DNA from: Thioalkalivibrio sp. ALJ16
GTDB taxonomy: Bacteria > Pseudomonadota > Gammaproteobacteria > Ectothiorhodospirales > Ectothiorhodospiraceae
DNA: 64,000 nucleotides
Direction: 5' to 3'
Assembly: GCF_000377345.1 (NCBI RefSeq)
Contig: NZ_KB898046.1
Span: forward strand, 1 to 64,000
Part shown: positions 61,301 to 64,000 of the stretch, one piece after another
How positions within the stretch are numbered: the first letter of the stretch is position 1
Layout: each line of letters begins with the position of its first letter
The notes under the pieces: generated by a model
Databases searched by the model: none
The model's input: only the letters and a program-made list of their open reading frames with translations
What the model was told of the DNA's origin: nothing
Position numbers and translations under genes: made by a program

Positions 61301-63778
61301 TCAGGCCCCGCTTTTCTCGCTCGCGGCCCGGGCGTGAGCCGCGGGTGTGTCGGCCGGCTGCCGCAGCCGGGCGGCCAGTTCCTCCGCCGGTACCGGCTGG
61401 CTGCACAGGTAGCCCTGCCAGGCGTCGCAGCCGTGTGCGGCCAGAAATTCGAGCTGCGACTCGGTTTCGACACCCTCGGCCAGCACGTCCAGGCCCAGAT
61501 TGTGGGCCATATCGATGATGGTCATGGTCAGCTCGGCATCGCTGCGATCCGCCGGCAGGTCGCGTACGAAGGTGCGGTCGATCTTGAGGGTGTCGATCGC
61601 GAACTCTTTCAGGTAGGCGAGGGAGGAATAGCCGGTTCCGAAGTCATCGATTGCCAGGGCCACGCCCAGGCGCTTGATCTGCTGCAGGGTGTCACGCGCA
61701 GTCCCTGCGTGCTGCATCAGCGTGCTTTCGGTGATCTCCAGCGTCAGCCGGTGGGGGGGCAGCGACGATTCCTGTAGCACCTGGCGGATCCGGTGCAGCA
61801 GCCCGGGGTCCGCGATCTGGCGTGTCGACAGGTTCACCGACATCGCCAGTGGCGGCAGCCCCTCGCGATCCCATGCCACCGCCTGCCGGCAGGCCTTGCG
61901 GAGTACCTGCGCGCCCAGGGTGGCGATCAGTCCGGTCTCCTCGGCTACGGGGATGAAGACGGCGGGCGGGATCAGACCGCGCTCCGGGTCGCGCCAGCGC
62001 ACCAGGGCCTCGACACCGGTGATGCGGCCGGTGTTCGTCTCCAACTGGGGCTGGTAGAAGACCTCCAGTTCCCGATTGGCGATCGCCCGGCGCAGCCGGT
62101 TTTCGATTTCCAGGCGCTGATTGGCGGCATCGGTCAGTGCGCGGGTGTAGAACCGGAAGGTGTTGCGCCCGGCATCCTTGGCCTCGTACATCGCGGCATC
62201 CGCCTGGGTGATGAGTTCTCCCGCCGTGGTTGCGTGGTCGGGAAACAGTGCGATTCCGATACTGGCTCCCACCTGCAGATCGCGCCAGCCACCGACCGCA
62301 AAGGGCTCGGCAATCAGCTGCAGCAACTGGCGGGCGCGGCCCTCGATGCGGGGTCGCTCGTCGGCGTCATCGAGCACGGCGATGAATTCGTCACCGCCGA
62401 TACGCGCGACCAACCGCGCATCAAAATGCGCCTTCAGGCGCTCTCCGAGGATCTGCAGCAGGTCGTCGCCGACCGCATGCCCGAGGCTGTCATTGATGGT
62501 CTTGAAGCGGTCGAGATTGACAAACAGGACCGCCACGCGACTGCACGTCCGGGCCGCGTGATCCATGGCTTCGGTCAGCTGCTCCACCAGGAGCAGGCGG
62601 TTCGGCAGTCCGGTCAGCGGGTCATGCTCGGCCTGGTAGGCCAGGTCCACCTCGTGGGCCCGCAGGCGCGACTCGGCGCTGCGGCGCTGCACCACCTCCA
62701 GCTGCAGGCGCTGGTTCAGACGGCGATAATGCAGCAGGGCGAGTGCGGTCAGCAGCAGCAGCCCGGCCAGCGCCGCGAACAGGATCTCGGGATAGGTCTC
62801 CCACAGGGTCCGCAGCTCGACGATGGCCGGGCGGTCGTATGGCGGGCGTCCCAGTGTCTCCAGCAGGCTGTGCATGCTGCCGTAGGACAGCGGTGCGGAC
62901 CAGCCGTGATAGCCGCCGTCGTGGGCCGCTGGTTCCCCGGGCGTCATGCTCAGCAGGGCGATGGTCACTGCCTCGGCGATGGCGTCCGGCGTGTGTTCCA
63001 GGCGCGCGAAGGGCCATTCGGGATACAGCCGGGTGCTGTGGACGAAGGGAAAGCCGGCCTGGTCGCGGGGCGCGAGAACGCGCAGCGCGCCCGGCTCGAG
63101 TACCCCTTCGCTTTTCAGCGCCTCGAACACGCCGGTGCGCACCATGCCGGCATCGGCCTCGCCGGCCAGCAGGCGGTCGATCACGGTGCGGTGGGGCATG
63201 CCGGTGAATTCCACCGCGGCCAGATCCCTGAACGGATCAAGCCCCGCCTCGCCGAGGGCGTGCGCGCCAGCCAGCCAGCCACCGAGGGAGTCCTCCTGCA
63301 CCGCGAGCATGCGCTGGCCGCGCAGATCTGCCAGATGCTGGAGATCGTTGCGTTCGGCGGGGACCAGAATGGCCCCGCCGAACTCGCGTATCGGTTCTCC
63401 TTGTGCCCGGGCGATCAGGGTGGTCAGGCGGGTAATGCCCCGTTCCGCCTCGAGGCGGACGTAGTGGCCGGTGTTGGTCAGTACGAAGTCGACATTGCCG
63501 CTACGTACGGCGCGATCCAGGCTGGGGTAATCCAGCGCCTGAATACGGAAGTCGGCGGAGGCGATCTGTTGGCTCAGGTAATCCGCGGTCGGCTGCCACT
63601 GGGCCTGGGTGGCCTCGGTGTCACGAAAGGCCAGAACGGCGATCGTGTAGGTCGTGGCGCGGACGTCGGACCGATCCTCGGCCCGGTCTTCGGCCCCGTC
63701 TTCGGAGATCGCGCTGGTGCTGGCCAGCAGAAAAACGAGCAGGGCCAGGAGCTTGGGGAGGAGGGGGGGTACGTGCAT
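61301..63778 (-). CDS. PhnD-like sensor - GGDEF - EAL protein
   Basis: 825 residues from ATG 63778. Signal/anchor (LLPKLLALLVFLLASTSA), then a periplasmic phosphonate/phosphite-binding (PhnD-like) domain (about 45-300; YTIAVLAFRDTEATQAQWQP, DYLSQQI, VDFVLTNTGHYVRL), membrane helix (ILFAALAGLLLLTALALL), GGDEF with intact IGGDEF but no RxxD I-site, and EAL with VEALVRW and DDFGTGYSSLAYL. Both c-di-GMP synthesis and hydrolysis are possible. Phosphonate- or phosphate-like ligands would link it to the adjacent pho regulon, but this is inference. Confidence 0.88.
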   Translation of the reverse strand: MHVPPLLPKLLALLVFLLASTSAISEDGAEDRAEDRSDVRATTYTIAVLAFRDTEATQAQWQPTADYLSQQIASADFRIQALDYPSLDRAVRSGNVDFVLTNTGHYVRLEAERGITRLTTLIARAQGEPIREFGGAILVPAERNDLQHLADLRGQRMLAVQEDSLGGWLAGAHALGEAGLDPFRDLAAVEFTGMPHRTVIDRLLAGEADAGMVRTGVFEALKSEGVLEPGALRVLAPRDQAGFPFVHSTRLYPEWPFARLEHTPDAIAEAVTIALLSMTPGEPAAHDGGYHGWSAPLSYGSMHSLLETLGRPPYDRPAIVELRTLWETYPEILFAALAGLLLLTALALLHYRRLNQRLQLEVVQRRSAESRLRAHEVDLAYQAEHDPLTGLPNRLLLVEQLTEAMDHAARTCSRVAVLFVNLDRFKTINDSLGHAVGDDLLQILGERLKAHFDARLVARIGGDEFIAVLDDADERPRIEGRARQLLQLIAEPFAVGGWRDLQVGASIGIALFPDHATTAGELITQADAAMYEAKDAGRNTFRFYTRALTDAANQRLEIENRLRRAIANRELEVFYQPQLETNTGRITGVEALVRWRDPERGLIPPAVFIPVAEETGLIATLGAQVLRKACRQAVAWDREGLPPLAMSVNLSTRQIADPGLLHRIRQVLQESSLPPHRLTLEITESTLMQHAGTARDTLQQIKRLGVALAIDDFGTGYSSLAYLKEFAIDTLKIDRTFVRDLPADRSDAELTMTIIDMAHNLGLDVLAEGVETESQLEFLAAHGCDAWQGYLCSQPVPAEELAARLRQPADTPAAHARAASEKSGA

Positions 63779-63862
63779 CGGCAAGAGCCTACTATGAGAA
63801 GGGACTTGCCGTACACGCCCGAACGGGCGGCGGCGCCGGCCGTTCGGGCCCATTACACGGGC

Positions 63863-64000
63863 TTACCAGCTCTTGTACGGCAGGAATTTCCCGTTCCAGG
63901 TGATCTTCACGCGGTCGCCCTTCGGGTCTTCGACCTTGTCGATGTCCATGGTGAAGTCGATCGCGCTCATGATGCCGTCACCGAACTTCTCGTGGATCAG
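63863..64000 (-). CDS. cynS: Cyanate hydratase (cyanase), 3' end only
   Basis: The last 45 codons of a gene that continues past the window edge. [20 protein letters not shown] and [13 protein letters not shown] match the C-terminus of cyanase, which splits cyanate with bicarbonate into ammonia and CO2. In thiocyanate-oxidising alkaliphiles it handles cyanate released from thiocyanate; that fits the presumed host. Confidence 0.85.
   Translation of the reverse strand: MIHEKFGDGIMSAIDFTMDIDKVEDPKGDRVKITWNGKFLPYKSW

Overview
The window is about 64 kb of GC-rich chromosomal DNA from a gammaproteobacterium. The gene set (lexA-imuAB, pycAB, yceD-rpmF-plsX-fabH, uvrC-pgsA-tRNA, phoBR-pstSCAB-phoU), a BacNav-type voltage-gated sodium channel with a TLESWSM filter, and the 3' end of a cyanase gene at the right edge suggest a haloalkaliphilic sulfur oxidiser of the Ectothiorhodospiraceae, such as Thioalkalivibrio. 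That assignment is inference: no rRNA or marker gene here fixes it.

Layout. 1-8.4 kb: a repeat element that replaces the 5' end of a rhodanese gene, rnk, a lexA-imuA-imuB mutasome operon with a near-perfect LexA box and no dnaE2 beside it, an Lrp-type regulator divergent from leuA, a sodium channel and a methyltransferase. 8.4-15.3 kb: maf, pycB and pycA on the minus strand, back to back with yceD-rpmF-plsX-fabH on the plus strand. 15.4-25 kb: a CYTH protein, a family-5 uracil-DNA glycosylase, uvrC, an intact 250-bp inverted-repeat element, pgsA, tRNA-Gly and tRNA-Cys, and three cyclic-di-GMP signalling genes.

25-31.4 kb is accessory DNA. It holds a REP-associated tyrosine transposase (RAYT), many copies of a short GTGGGTGTCC repeat confined to this region, three toxin-antitoxin modules, an IS3-type transposase remnant, a type IV pilin with its own sigma-54 promoter, and several hairpin (REP) repeats. 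31.4-50.9 kb: two tandem mgtE genes, an ABC exporter/permease/lipoprotein operon, msrPQ, argD-argF, sodB, a DASS transporter, a sigma-28-driven chemoreceptor, an amidohydrolase, a glutaredoxin-like protein and a secreted DsrE-like protein. 51-60 kb: the complete phosphate regulon on the minus strand, phoB-phoR-pstS-pstC-pstA-pstB-phoU, with 11-bp-period Pho boxes before phoB, pstS and pstC and a terminator that separates pstS from pstCAB-phoU. 60-64 kb: a metallo-beta-lactamase-fold phosphodiesterase, tRNA-Ala(CGC), a GGDEF-EAL protein with a phosphonate/phosphate-binding-like sensor, and partial cynS.

The least explained material is in the non-coding DNA. (i) A family of five long palindromes has arms built on a GGAAG repeat and unrelated cores, and sits only at gene 3' ends. 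(ii) A roughly 250-bp element with terminal inverted repeats has reshaped the ends of at least three genes. (iii) The GTGGGTGTCC repeat clusters around the RAYT. (iv) A REP pair is read in frame inside the signal region of a lipoprotein.
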